64,000 bases of DNA from an uncultured Ilyobacter sp. (GTDB lineage Bacteria > Fusobacteriota > Fusobacteriia > Fusobacteriales > Fusobacteriaceae), in NCBI RefSeq assembly GCF_963663625.1, contig NZ_OY760438.1, forward strand, positions 248,001-312,000. The letters run 5' to 3'. Below, piece after piece: positions 39,581-47,590 of the stretch (the first letter of the stretch is position 1; every line of letters begins with the position of its first letter). The notes beneath the pieces were generated by a model. The model worked only from the letters and a program-made list of their open reading frames with translations. It searched no databases and was not told the origin of the DNA. Made by a program: the position numbers and the translations under genes.

Positions 39581-40873
39581 TTATTTAAAAGGTTCTATCG
39601 TCTTTAAATCAAATGTTTTAGAGAGATTAATTTGATGTTCAAATGCTTGCAATGTTTCTCCTGGGTTAATATTTTCAAATTTAAGTTGACTAAATTTATT
39701 TTTTTCATATCTTACAGAGTAAACATATTGATCTTCTGTATTTCCAGTAGCTTTATTTGCACGCTGAGTGTATCCTGATACGATTATATCTTCTATTATA
39801 GGAGCTGCAGAATAAGCTATAGATGCAAAAAATACACTGATACCAGCTATACTTGTAAAGTAATCTTCCTTTTTCTCTTTTAAAGTTTTATCCTTTATTG
39901 AAATCTTTCCACTTGCTAACTTTTGAGCTTTTTTTGATGGGAAATCTTCAATCTCAGGAAGATCAACATCCAAAACAACTATACGTCCATTATCTCTTAC
40001 TTCAAATGACACTGAAAACTCCACAGGTAATTGTATTTCAGAAAACAAATCTTCTAATCTTTCCTCAACATATGAAGTATCGGGATTTAGTAAACGTTTC
40101 ATTTCCTTCGCCCAAGATTCATATTCTTGCTGATTAATTTTGTTTTCTTTAATTTCTGTAACATTTTCTTTGCTTTCAAAATTATCTTTTTCTTTTTTCC
40201 AATTAATATAAAGTTCTTCATATCGATTATCAGTATGTTCATCTACATATTTTTGTCGTTTTTTCTTGAGTCCAAATAATCCTTTAACATTTTGTTTGGC
40301 TTCCAAATGAAGATCACTTATAACTTCATTTTTTCCTGGAGCTTTTTTATTAAAGTCTTGTCTTTTATATTTTAGAGGCTTTGATCTAGTAAGTTCCTGA
40401 GAAATTTTATTCCAATCAGTCATTTTTTCTGAATGTTTGTGTATATCTAGTAAAACATTAGTTTTTTTAACAACATCAGAAAAGGCCCTTTGTCTAACTG
40501 TATCTAAATTATTTTTAAAAGAGGGATCTTTTTTTATTTTTCTGAGCAAAGAATCGTTTATTATTTCACTACCATTTTGGAATATTGAAACAGTTTCATT
40601 TCCAGTATTTTCATCAATAACAATTTTTACATTTATGGAATTGTTATTTTCCTCTAAATTTTGATAATTTTGATTTTCATGAAAATTTGTACCACCAATT
40701 TTTTGTCTAACAGATAAACCTGTACCTGGCAATCCAACATTTGCATATGTTCCACGAGGACCCACAGAAATTTTAGCACCTCTTGGCCCAACGGAAACAC
40801 CCAATCCTGATTTAGACAGGTTCAGTCGAACCCCTTTTGCAATTTTTATTGATCTTTGAAATCGAAAACCCAT
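39581..40873 (-). CDS. DUF4236-domain protein
   Basis: A 430-aa protein. The first 55 residues are a clear DUF4236 domain: GFRFQRSIKIAKGVRLNLSK, SGLGVSVGPRGAKISVGPRG, NVGLPGTGLSVR. The long remainder has charged, helical stretches (NVKGLFGLKKKRQKYVDEH) and a beta-rich part (VEFSVSFEVRDNGRIVVLDV) with a hydrophobic segment near 350 (AGISVFFASIAYSAAPIIED). DUF4236 is a small domain of unknown role found in many mobile elements. The gene directly follows the repressor in the same direction. Confidence 0.7.
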   Translation of the reverse strand: MGFRFQRSIKIAKGVRLNLSKSGLGVSVGPRGAKISVGPRGTYANVGLPGTGLSVRQKIGGTNFHENQNYQNLEENNNSINVKIVIDENTGNETVSIFQNGSEIINDSLLRKIKKDPSFKNNLDTVRQRAFSDVVKKTNVLLDIHKHSEKMTDWNKISQELTRSKPLKYKRQDFNKKAPGKNEVISDLHLEAKQNVKGLFGLKKKRQKYVDEHTDNRYEELYINWKKEKDNFESKENVTEIKENKINQQEYESWAKEMKRLLNPDTSYVEERLEDLFSEIQLPVEFSVSFEVRDNGRIVVLDVDLPEIEDFPSKKAQKLASGKISIKDKTLKEKKEDYFTSIAGISVFFASIAYSAAPIIEDIIVSGYTQRANKATGNTEDQYVYSVRYEKNKFSQLKFENINPGETLQAFEHQINLSKTFDLKTIEPFK

Positions 40874-40957
40874 ATATGCCCCTCCATTTTCAATTTATAA
40901 TATAAATAAACAATTAATAATTAACTTCAAACTAATTTATGCCATTATATTAATCAC

Positions 40958-41659
40958 CTACCACTTCTGCTCAAAATAAGTCTTTATAACCCTTCCCTCG
41001 CATTTCAAATCCTTATGATTAAGCACAATGATATCAGAGATCTCCGGATTAAATGATACCAGATGGACTAAATTTTGTTTATCAATAATTAGCTGCTTTA
41101 TATAAGTTTCGTCGTTGTACGTGAATACGCATACCTTGTTTATAAGCTCCTCTACATCTGTGCACATGTTGGGGTCAACAAGAGCGATGGAGCCGCAAGG
41201 GATAGACTTTCCAGGGCCGGTCATGGATTCACCCTCTACCTTTACAGCAAACCTTCCAGGCCTGTAATCTTCTTCCGGAATAAGAAAATCTTCCACCTCT
41301 ACAGAAAGATTATAGTATCCTGGCCCTGCACTGGCAGTTCCATACATGGGGATCTTAACTGTTTTTATTCTTTTGGCGTTGCCTGGGATCTTAGAATTTA
41401 TCAGTTGGTCTTTGGGTTTGATATCATTAGAATCGATGTAATCTATTAAAGAAAAAAGTTTAAAATAATCTAATTTTAAAGCTTTAGCAAGTTTTTTGAT
41501 TGCAATAGCACTAGGATTTTTTCTATTTCCATTTTCAATTTGAGAAATTTCACCTGGTGATTTTATATCAGCAATTTTTGCAAGTTCCCTGTGAGTATAT
41601 CCTTCTTTTTCTCGTGCATTTTTTATTATATTTCCAAGCTTGATTAAATTTTCATTCAT
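40958..41659 (-). CDS. CI/LexA-type prophage repressor
   Basis: A 233-aa repressor. Residues 7-60 are an XRE helix-turn-helix (GYTHRELAKIADIKSPGEIS, QIENGNRKNPSAIAIKKLAK). The C-terminal S24 peptidase domain has the Ala-Gly cleavage site in TASAGPGY, the Ser of VEGESMTGPG and the Lys of ETYIKQL. RecA-driven self-cleavage after DNA damage would induce the phage. It faces the rightward promoter, whose operators carry GATTTAAATC, probably its binding site. Confidence 0.93.
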   Translation of the reverse strand: MNENLIKLGNIIKNAREKEGYTHRELAKIADIKSPGEISQIENGNRKNPSAIAIKKLAKALKLDYFKLFSLIDYIDSNDIKPKDQLINSKIPGNAKRIKTVKIPMYGTASAGPGYYNLSVEVEDFLIPEEDYRPGRFAVKVEGESMTGPGKSIPCGSIALVDPNMCTDVEELINKVCVFTYNDETYIKQLIIDKQNLVHLVSFNPEISDIIVLNHKDLKCEGRVIKTYFEQKW

Positions 41660-41732
41660 ATTTTAATCCCTCCCTATTAGCTTATTTTACTTGAGTTATT
41701 TGAAAAAATATATACTTTTTTTAAAAAAAATA

Positions 41733-41761
41733 TTGACACAAAAGGAAACTAGCACTATAAT
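41733..41761 (+). promoter_or_regulatory. Rightward early promoter
   Basis: TTGACA (41733-41738), 17-bp spacer, TATAAT (41756-41761), consensus strength. The first operator begins 3 bp downstream. Confidence 0.85.
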
Positions 41762-41764
41762 TTG

Positions 41765-41860
41765 ATTAAGATTTAAATCAAAAACTTTCTAGTGGGTTAT
41801 CTTGCTATGTTTTAAAGGGTATTTTTTTCAGAAAAACAATTAAGATTTAAATCAAAAACT
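41765..41860. promoter_or_regulatory. Two operators as 22-bp direct repeats
   Basis: Positions 41765-41786 and 41839-41860 are identical and each contains the palindrome GATTTAAATC (41770-41779, 41844-41853). The first covers the transcription start of the rightward promoter, as expected for a repressor site. Confidence 0.75.
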
Positions 41861-41906
41861 AAGTTTTGTTTAAGTTTTAAATTTAAAGTTTGCGATAGGA
41901 GGCCCA

Positions 41907-42092
41907 ATGACAAAAACAGAAATAGCCCGTGAACTCATAAGACCATTCAAGCTGACCTTCATGGATATCAGAAAACACGATCTTGAGGCTCACGAAATAC
42001 AATTGATAGTTAAAAATAACAGGCAGTATTCGGAACGGTTTATCAAGTCGTTATTAGCAGAGGTACACCAAGGAGAGGTGAAAGGAAGATGA
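41907..42092 (+). CDS. Small early protein, unknown
   Basis: A 61-aa protein, first gene of the rightward early operon, with AGGAGG before ATG. Helical and charged (ARELIRPFKLTFMDIRKHDL, IKSLLAEVHQGEVKGR). It might be an antirepressor or Cro-like factor by position; no motif supports this. The stop overlaps the next start (ATGA). Confidence 0.6.
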   Translation: MTKTEIARELIRPFKLTFMDIRKHDLEAHEIQLIVKNNRQYSERFIKSLLAEVHQGEVKGR

Positions 42093-42211
42093 AATTTGGT
42101 ATAAGTGGAAAATCAGAGGTTTTGGATGAGCTTGTGGCAAAGTATGGGGATATAACAATAGTTGAATGTTTAGAAAGAGAAGAGATTGAAGAGTGCTTAA
42201 GGAGGCGGTAA
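42089..42211 (+). CDS. Very small early protein
   Basis: A 40-aa protein (KFGISGKSEVLDELVAKYGD, ITIVECLEREEIEECLRR). It overlaps the preceding gene by ATGA and the next begins 2 bp after its stop, so it is translated as part of the operon. No family recognised. Confidence 0.5.
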   Translation: MKFGISGKSEVLDELVAKYGDITIVECLEREEIEECLRRR

Positions 42212-42213
42212 GA

Positions 42214-42387
42214 ATGGCAGTATGTAATCTTTGTGGGAACTGGATGGATAAAGTTGGAAACTGGGGCGATGGCTGGACAGAACCTTATGAGGAACTTTGG
42301 AGGTGTGAATGTGGCCAGGAACTGGATATCAATCAGGCTTACGGGGATAGCTGGTCTATTGAAGTTGAGGAAGAAGAGGAAGATTAA
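42214..42387 (+). CDS. Small zinc-ribbon protein
   Basis: A 57-aa protein from ATG 42214, behind AGGAGG. A zinc-ribbon pattern is seen as VCNLCGNWMD and LWRCECGQELD (two Cys pairs), with an acidic end (IEVEEEEED). Upstream in-frame starts lie inside the preceding gene. The role is unknown; such proteins are common in phage recombination operons. Confidence 0.6.
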   Translation: MAVCNLCGNWMDKVGNWGDGWTEPYEELWRCECGQELDINQAYGDSWSIEVEEEEED

Positions 42388-42470
42388 GTATTATGGGAAT
42401 TTTTAGTTTTTTTAGGTCCCTCTATGGGATAGAGGGTACTTATCAAAAACTTAAAAAGGGAGGTCACCTA

Positions 42471-43577
42471 ATGACTGTTAAAGAGTTACAAAAAACCCTT
42501 AAGGGAAAGGTTAAAGGGCTTTGGAAAATGAATAAGGTTGAACTGTTGAAAGCTTATAGGAAGCTTAATAAAAGCCCTGAGGCCATTGTAGAAAAGTCTT
42601 TAGAAGACAAACAAATATTAAAGCCTGAAAACAGAGAAGAATGGCTTGAAATCAGGGAAGGAGGCCTGGGTGGAAGTGATATAGCTGCAGTAATCGGACT
42701 TAATGAATATTCATCAAAAATAGATGTTTTTATTTCAAAGACTGCAAGAAATAATGCAGTACTAAAGCAGCAATATGAGGAGAAACAGAAGAAAATAAGA
42801 GCATCTGAGGCGGTCCAAATGGGGCATGTCCTGGAACCTGTTATAGCTGATATTTTCCAGAAAAAAAACAAAGAATATACTGTGGTGGACTTTCCAGTGA
42901 CAGTAAAAGCTAATCCGTGGGAAATAGCTAATGTTGACAGATACCTGGTTAATGAAAGAGGAGAGGTCGGAATACTAGAGGTGAAAACTACTACCCTCTA
43001 TAACAAAGATAAGTGGGAAGGTGACAGCTGTCCCAGGAACTATCTCTGTCAGGTCCTTTGGTATTTAGGTATAACAGGTCTTAAATATGCTTATATATGC
43101 TGCTTAGTAGGCGGACAGCATTACAGGCAATTTAAAATTGAAAGATGTGAGGAGACTATTAGCTATCTCAGAACAGAGGGAAGGATCTTTTGGGAAGACC
43201 ATGTCATTCACAATATAGTCCCAGATCCAGACGGTAGCTCTTCTTACACTGAACATCTTCAGTTCTTAGCAGATTATGCAGAGGACAAAGGAGAGAAAAT
43301 AGAAGTTGAAGCTGCTGCAGATAAAATTGAAACTTACGAGGTTCTTTTAGAACAAAAAAAGGATCTGGAAATAAAAATAGAGCAGATAAAGCAAACGGTG
43401 TTTAAAGAAGCAATAGACAGAGGCTCCAAAAGAGGACTATGGGGAGGACATAAATTTAGTATTCAGGGGGGGCCTTACAGAGGATTTGACAGTAGTAAAT
43501 TCAAAAGTGATAACCCGGAGATATATGAAAAGTACATAGTGGATAAAAATAAAAAACAATATATAAAAATTTCATAG
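42471..43577 (+). CDS. YqaJ-type (lambda-exonuclease-like) recombinase exonuclease
   Basis: A 368-aa 5'-3' exonuclease in the RecB-like nuclease fold. The N-terminal 45 residues (VKELQKTLKGKVKGLWKMNK) resemble a SAP-like helix pair. The catalytic blocks are REGGLGGSDIAAVIGLNEY, AVQMGHVLEPVIADIF with the Glu, IANVDRYLV with the Asp, ILEVKTTT with the E-x-K pair and CQVLWYLGITGLKYAY. The ATG at 42471 has GGGAGG upstream; an ATG at 42393 is the alternative. It works with the RecT protein encoded next. Confidence 0.9.
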   Translation: MTVKELQKTLKGKVKGLWKMNKVELLKAYRKLNKSPEAIVEKSLEDKQILKPENREEWLEIREGGLGGSDIAAVIGLNEYSSKIDVFISKTARNNAVLKQQYEEKQKKIRASEAVQMGHVLEPVIADIFQKKNKEYTVVDFPVTVKANPWEIANVDRYLVNERGEVGILEVKTTTLYNKDKWEGDSCPRNYLCQVLWYLGITGLKYAYICCLVGGQHYRQFKIERCEETISYLRTEGRIFWEDHVIHNIVPDPDGSSSYTEHLQFLADYAEDKGEKIEVEAAADKIETYEVLLEQKKDLEIKIEQIKQTVFKEAIDRGSKRGLWGGHKFSIQGGPYRGFDSSKFKSDNPEIYEKYIVDKNKKQYIKIS

Positions 43578-43588
43578 GGGGACTTTAA

Positions 43589-44455
43589 ATGACAGAAAAA
43601 ACAGCCAAAAACGACATTATGCAAAAGGCTACAACTAATAGATCTGTAGCCAAAAAGAAAAACAACAGTATATATGACCTTATATCCAGCGACAAGATGA
43701 AAAGCCAGTTTGCTATGGCATTACCCAAGCATATAGATACAGAAAGGTTTGTGAGAATAGCCCTTACATGCATCAGACAAAATCCAAAGCTCGCAGAGTG
43801 CAGCAGAGAAAGTTTATTAGGTGCACTTATGACATCCTCTCAGCTTGGACTAGAACCAGGAGGAGTATTAGGACAGGCTTACTTAATTCCATTCTCTGTT
43901 AAAGGTCAAATGGAATGCCAGTTTCAGATTGGATATAAAGGTATGCTGGAGCTTCTTAGGAGATCGAAACAGCTTTCTAATATAAGAGTTCACACCGTCT
44001 ATGAAAATGATGAGTTCGAAATAGGCTACGGATTGGACTGTACCCTTAATCACAAACCAGTTTTTAGAGATAGAGGAAATATGATTGGATTCTATTCCGT
44101 TGCAGAGCTAAAAGATGGATCTAAGCAATTTCATTTCATGTCCTATGACGACGTAGTAGAACACGAACAAAAACATAGAAAAGGAAATTATCAAAGCAAC
44201 GTATGGAAACAACATTTTGAAGCCATGGCACATAAAACAGTAGTAAAGCAACTTATGAAGTGGCTGCCTGTATCAGTGGAGTATCTTGAAATGGCTTCTA
44301 AGGATGAAGGGGTATATAAAGCCAGTGAGGAAAATCTTAAGGACGTTACAGAGGAAATAGTAACTCCAACTTTTGACTATGATGAAGATACCGGAGAAAT
44401 AATGGAATCTGAGGATAATTCAGCTGACAACGTCATAAGTGACGTTTTTAAATAG
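43589..44455 (+). CDS. recT: RecT-family single-strand annealing protein
   Basis: A 288-aa annealing protein. The RecT core shows NPKLAECSRESLLGALMTSS, QLGLEPGGVLGQAYLIPF, ECQFQIGYKGMLELLRRSKQ and MAHKTVVKQLMKWLPVSVEY. The last 40 residues are acidic and unstructured. It lies 11 bp behind the exonuclease gene. Together the pair performs phage recombination in the same manner as lambda Exo and Beta. Confidence 0.95.
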   Translation: MTEKTAKNDIMQKATTNRSVAKKKNNSIYDLISSDKMKSQFAMALPKHIDTERFVRIALTCIRQNPKLAECSRESLLGALMTSSQLGLEPGGVLGQAYLIPFSVKGQMECQFQIGYKGMLELLRRSKQLSNIRVHTVYENDEFEIGYGLDCTLNHKPVFRDRGNMIGFYSVAELKDGSKQFHFMSYDDVVEHEQKHRKGNYQSNVWKQHFEAMAHKTVVKQLMKWLPVSVEYLEMASKDEGVYKASEENLKDVTEEIVTPTFDYDEDTGEIMESEDNSADNVISDVFK

Positions 44456-44520
44456 ATGTGGAGGGCGGGTTCCAGCCTGCCTTCCTAGATAAAAATTTTG
44501 TCTGGAGGTTTTTAAGGGAT

Positions 44521-44823
44521 ATGGATTGGACTGAGGAAAAGATAAAGAAACTGAAAAAGATGAGGACAGAGGGCGTACATTACTACGGGATTGGGCTTGT
44601 CCTGGGGTGTTCTGAAGGAGCTGTCAGGCAGGCTGTGCAGAAGTTTATTTTCAAGCCCGGGAGACCTAGCAAAACCGACAGCAGGATAGATATGTCAAAA
44701 AGGAAAGTAGCTCTGAGAAGCGGTAGCCAGTACGCCCTGCACGACTTGGGGCTGCCTAAAAATACCTTTGTGGGGTGGGCTATGAAGGGAGATATACCGA
44801 AGGACTTTATAATCGTATTTTAG
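44521..44823 (+). CDS. HTH protein, unknown
   Basis: A 100-aa protein from ATG 44521 (a GTG at 44458 overlapping the recT stop would give 121 aa). WTEEKIKKLKKMRTEGVHYY then GIGLVLGCSEGAVRQAVQKF is a helix-turn-helix of the GcrA/Myb-like kind. The C-terminus (GLPKNTFVGWAMKGDIPKDF) may be a second DNA-contact part. It may regulate early genes. Confidence 0.55.
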   Translation: MDWTEEKIKKLKKMRTEGVHYYGIGLVLGCSEGAVRQAVQKFIFKPGRPSKTDSRIDMSKRKVALRSGSQYALHDLGLPKNTFVGWAMKGDIPKDFIIVF

Positions 44824-44903
44824 AGAGTTAACTATATTAAAAAGCTGGAGCATGAAATGAACTGGCTCAGGGGATATTATGTGGAAAGGCTGGGGGTGGC
44901 TTG

Positions 44904-45131
44904 ATGCAGCTAAAACTGGATTTTAATATCTGCAAGAATCCAGACTGGATATATAAAGAGGTCATGGCATATTTGAAGGATCTGAAAAAGAAAAAAGTCG
45001 GGTCTATGTGGTTCACTGAAATAGATCTAAAAGATGACTGGTGGATCAGCAGGGCATACGATTTTTTTCAGAAAGACAAAAGATTTGATTATATGGACTG
45101 GTTTAGATTTGAGGAGAAGTATAGAAATTGA
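44904..45131 (+). CDS. Small phage protein, unknown
   Basis: A 75-aa protein with many aromatic residues (MQLKLDFNICKNPDWIYKEV, IDLKDDWWISRAYDFFQKDK). Start ATG 44904, with GGGGGTGG nearby. No family recognised. It belongs to the rightward operon. Confidence 0.5.
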   Translation: MQLKLDFNICKNPDWIYKEVMAYLKDLKKKKVGSMWFTEIDLKDDWWISRAYDFFQKDKRFDYMDWFRFEEKYRN

Positions 45132-45155
45132 TGAATTTATAGGGGGTTTATATTT

Positions 45156-45305
45156 TTGGTAAAAATAGAATTTGATTTGTCTAAAATGAGTGAGCAATTA
45201 GCTGAAGTAACTGTAATTTTTGGAATTAAAATAAAAAATAATACTCTTAGCAAAAAACAAATTAAAGAGATAAATAAAATCTTGGACGGTGTAAAAACCA
45301 AATAA
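45156..45305 (+). CDS. Very small phage protein, unknown
   Basis: A 49-aa frame from TTG 45156 behind AGGGGGTT (VKIEFDLSKMSEQLAEVTVI, NTLSKKQIKEINKILDGV). Coding-like codon use and a fair ribosome site support it; the function is unknown. A hairpin GTCTCCG/CGGAGAC follows at about 45326-45350. Confidence 0.45.
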   Translation: MVKIEFDLSKMSEQLAEVTVIFGIKIKNNTLSKKQIKEINKILDGVKTK

Positions 45306-45436
45306 AGTCAGAACTTTATACAGAAGTCTCCGACATTGATGCCGGAGACATAATAGGAGGAGTTATGAAAAGTTTAATTACTGAATTATCAAGTATTGGT
45401 ATTACGTCAAGTTATTGGACAATTTTTTTTCGTTTT

Positions 45437-46581
45437 TTATGCTGCTTTTAGGTACTCTCTAGGAGACTTCCATCCTAATTTCTTCTGGATTCTCCTATTG
45501 TTGTACCAATTTTCTATATACTCAATAATATCAGTCATTGCTTCTTCAAAATCTTCATACACTTTATGGTGGATAAGCTCCTTTTTCAAAACCGAGTGAA
45601 AAGACTCTATACAAGCATTATCGTAGGGATTTCCTTTTCTTGAGTAGGATAATATCATCCCCTCAGATTTTACTGTGTCTTTAAATGCATTTGAAGTATA
45701 TTGGCTGCCTCTGTCCGTATGGATAATGGCACCCTTAATATCTTTTCTCTTTATGCATGCCATTTTCAAGCTTTCCAGCACCATATCTGTTGTCATATTC
45801 TTAGAAAAACTCCATCCAATAATCTCATTGTTATAAAGATCCATAAATGAGCTTAGGTAGCACCATTTATCTTTTTTTGTATGGATATATGTGATATCTC
45901 CAACCACTTTTTCATTAATTTTTTCTACGCTAAAATCCTGGTCCAAAATATTTGGTCCAGACTTTTCTTCCACTGCTTTATTGCCTCTCTGAGGTCTGAA
46001 TTTTTTAACTGTAATAGACATTATTCCTTGTTCTACCATTAAATTTTGTACATGCTTTAAGCTGCATTTATTACCTTTTTTTAATAATTCCTGATGTATT
46101 TTTGGAGCACCATATCTTTTATGGCTATTATCCCATACTTTGAAGATTTTGCGCTTCATCTCTTCCCTCTTAAGTTTGTTAGGATTTTCTGTGCTTGATA
46201 TTCTATAGTAGTATGTACTTTTAGGAATCTTTAGAATTTTGGTTAACTTACAAATAGGGTGTATTTTAGAAAGAGTGGTGATCAGTGTCTGGCACTTATC
46301 TTTACTTAGTTTTTGGCGAATATGGTCATAGCCTTTTTTAATATATCATTCTCTTCTTTAAGCTTCGCAATCTCTTTTTTCATTTCTTCAATTTCTGGAT
46401 TCGAGGACTCTTTAGTCTTATTTTTATTCTCTTTTTTAGGTTTGTCTACAACCCAATACCTAACTGTTGATTCTGCTATACCATATTCTATTGCTAAGTC
46501 CTTAACCTTCTTACCTTTACCCCCGTTGTAAAGCCTAACCATCATTTCTTTAATTTCATTACTATGCTTTTCCCCTGCCAT
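45437..46581 (-). CDS. IS3-family transposase OrfAB by -1 frameshift
   Basis: OrfB has the DDE catalytic core: VVGDITYIHTKKDKWCYLSS (first Asp), IIHTDRGSQYTSNAFKD (second Asp) and NACIESFHSVLKKELI (Glu), then ENWYNNRRIQKKLGW. The A6G slippery site at 46339-46333 (zero-frame codons AAA AAG within orfA) allows a -1 slip that reads on as GYDHIRQKLSKDKCQTLITT without a stop into orfB. The fused protein is about 381 aa and appears complete, so the element may still move. Confidence 0.85.
46306..46581 (-). CDS. IS3-family OrfA
   Basis: A 91-aa protein with a helix-turn-helix (VKDLAIEYGIAESTVRYWVV) and a leucine-zipper-like end (IEEMKKEIAKLKEENDILKK). It binds the IS ends and is the unshifted product of the orfA frame. 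Confidence 0.85.
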   Translation of the reverse strand: MAGEKHSNEIKEMMVRLYNGGKGKKVKDLAIEYGIAESTVRYWVVDKPKKENKNKTKESSNPEIEEMKKEIAKLKEENDILKKAMTIFAKN

Positions 46582-46942
46582 GCAGACCTCCTATTTTCTA
46601 TTTAATATTTATCATATCAAACGAAAGTAGATTGTCCAACTTTTATACTATCACCATATCTATGCAAATTTAGAAGTTAAAAAAGATATAGTGAATATTG
46701 CATTTTTAAAAACAAAAGGTTTATTTGAGTTTGATGATGCTACGGATCATAAGGGATATGAACAAATGTATAACGAATACCAGGGTGACTTTCATGCACA
46801 AGCAATGATAGTGGATAATGCTTTGACAAATGTTTGTAAAGACTATTTTGGAAGTGAATTAAGAAGTGAAATAATAATATTGAAAACAGCTGATTTTCTT
46901 AGTGGAATGTTCAAAGGAGTATTTGAGGAGGAACAAAAATGA

Positions 46943-46966
46943 TAAAAAGGAGCCAATAAAGGCTCC
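46943..46966 (-). terminator. Terminator downstream of the small toxin-like gene
   Basis: Minus strand GGAGCC, TTTATT loop, GGCTCC, TTTTTAT. Confidence 0.75.
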
Positions 46967-47009
46967 GATTGTGTGAATGTTCCTGCAGGACAATTCACTG
47001 AGGGGGTGA

Positions 47010-47069
47010 CTATTTAGCCACCAGGACGAGTACTATCAGTACCATCCCAAATGCTATTGCATTTTCCAT
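47010..47069 (-). CDS. 19-aa hydrophobic peptide, candidate type I toxin
   Basis: The frame MENAIAFGMVLIVLVLVAK ends in TAG and is preceded by GGAGGG 6 nt upstream. A single hydrophobic helix with charged ends is the form of type I toxins that insert in the inner membrane. It lies in a 460-bp region without another gene, its leader is highly structured, and it has its own terminator (46966-46943). An antisense RNA has not been located. The identity as a toxin is inference. Confidence 0.55.
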   Translation of the reverse strand: MENAIAFGMVLIVLVLVAK

Positions 47070-47080
47070 AAATGGCCCTC

Positions 47081-47189
47081 CTTTCTTAGTAATTCGGATT
47101 TATGTCCAGAGTTGGTTTAGGCTCCGGACATAATATAAGCCACCTCAAAGAGATGGCTTATATTATAAATATCCGATTTACTAAGAAAG
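47081..47189 (-). ncRNA. Structured leader of the toxin-like gene
   Basis: A 23-bp long-range stem (47081-47103 with 47166-47189, two mismatches/bulges) encloses two hairpins: TATGTCC (47101-47107) with GGACATA (47126-47132), and a perfect 13-bp stem 47130-47142 with 47154-47166. The result resembles a multi-branched junction whose outer stem reaches the ribosome-binding site of the 47010-47069 frame, so translation is probably held back in the full-length RNA. Confidence 0.6.
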
Positions 47190-47401
47190 TTGTTACATGT
47201 AACCTCCGGGAACCACCCCATCAACGGCATTTGTTTCTACATTAGAAGTATATATCAAAAATTAAAAAAAGTAAATAGAAAATAAGCAACCAAACGCAAT
47301 AAAAGACCATTTAAAATAACATATGGAAAAACGAGCATGTTTTGGAACAAAACCCAAAATTTATAATAAATTGCAAAATTATCAAAAGAGGAGGAAAAGT
47401 T

Positions 47402-47590
47402 ATGGCACAGTTATTAACTGTTAAAGACGTTGAAAAGATATGTCAAGTCAAGCAAGGGAAAGCATATAGACTAATGAAGGAAATAAATGATGAAATGAAA
47501 GCAAAGGGATATATAGTTATAAGAGGGAGAGTTAATTCAACCTTCCTGTATGAAAAATTGGGGCTAGGCGAGAAAAATGGCAAGCATTAA
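47402..47590 (+). CDS. Excisionase-like HTH protein
   Basis: A 62-aa protein from ATG 47402, behind GAGGAGG. LLTVKDVEKICQVKQGKAYR, LMKEINDEMKAKGYIVIRGR follow the MerR/Xis-type winged helix of phage excisionases. It overlaps the integrase gene by 14 bp, the usual coupling of xis and int. The long upstream in-frame extension to 47342 lacks a ribosome site. Confidence 0.75.
   Translation: MAQLLTVKDVEKICQVKQGKAYRLMKEINDEMKAKGYIVIRGRVNSTFLYEKLGLGEKNGKH

Larger units (their letters stand above)
45415..46639 (-). mobile_element. IS3-family insertion sequence (1225 bp)
   Basis: Ends are TTGGACAATTTTTTTTCG (45415) and, reversed, TTGGACAATCTACTTTCG (46639), imperfect inverted repeats. It carries orfA and orfB in the typical arrangement. 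A clear target duplication could not be defined. It disrupts a small phage gene and splits the rightward early operon between the recT genes and xis/int. Confidence 0.88.
45365..46942 (+). pseudogene. Phage gene interrupted by the IS3 element
   Basis: The 5' part (ATG 45365, behind GGAGGAG) reads MKSLITELSSIGIT. On the other side of the IS the frame continues as YYHHIYANLEVKKDIVNIAF and runs to the stop at 46942 (FLSGMFKGVFEEEQK at the end). Joined, the parts give about 110-115 aa. The function of the intact protein is unknown. The two halves fit if one base is lost or gained at the junction, so the exact pre-insertion sequence is unclear. Confidence 0.7.

Noticed and set aside
45411-46644. 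Target duplication of the IS3 element
   Set aside because: TTA/TTAT occurs near both ends but not in register with both inverted repeats; no duplication claimed.
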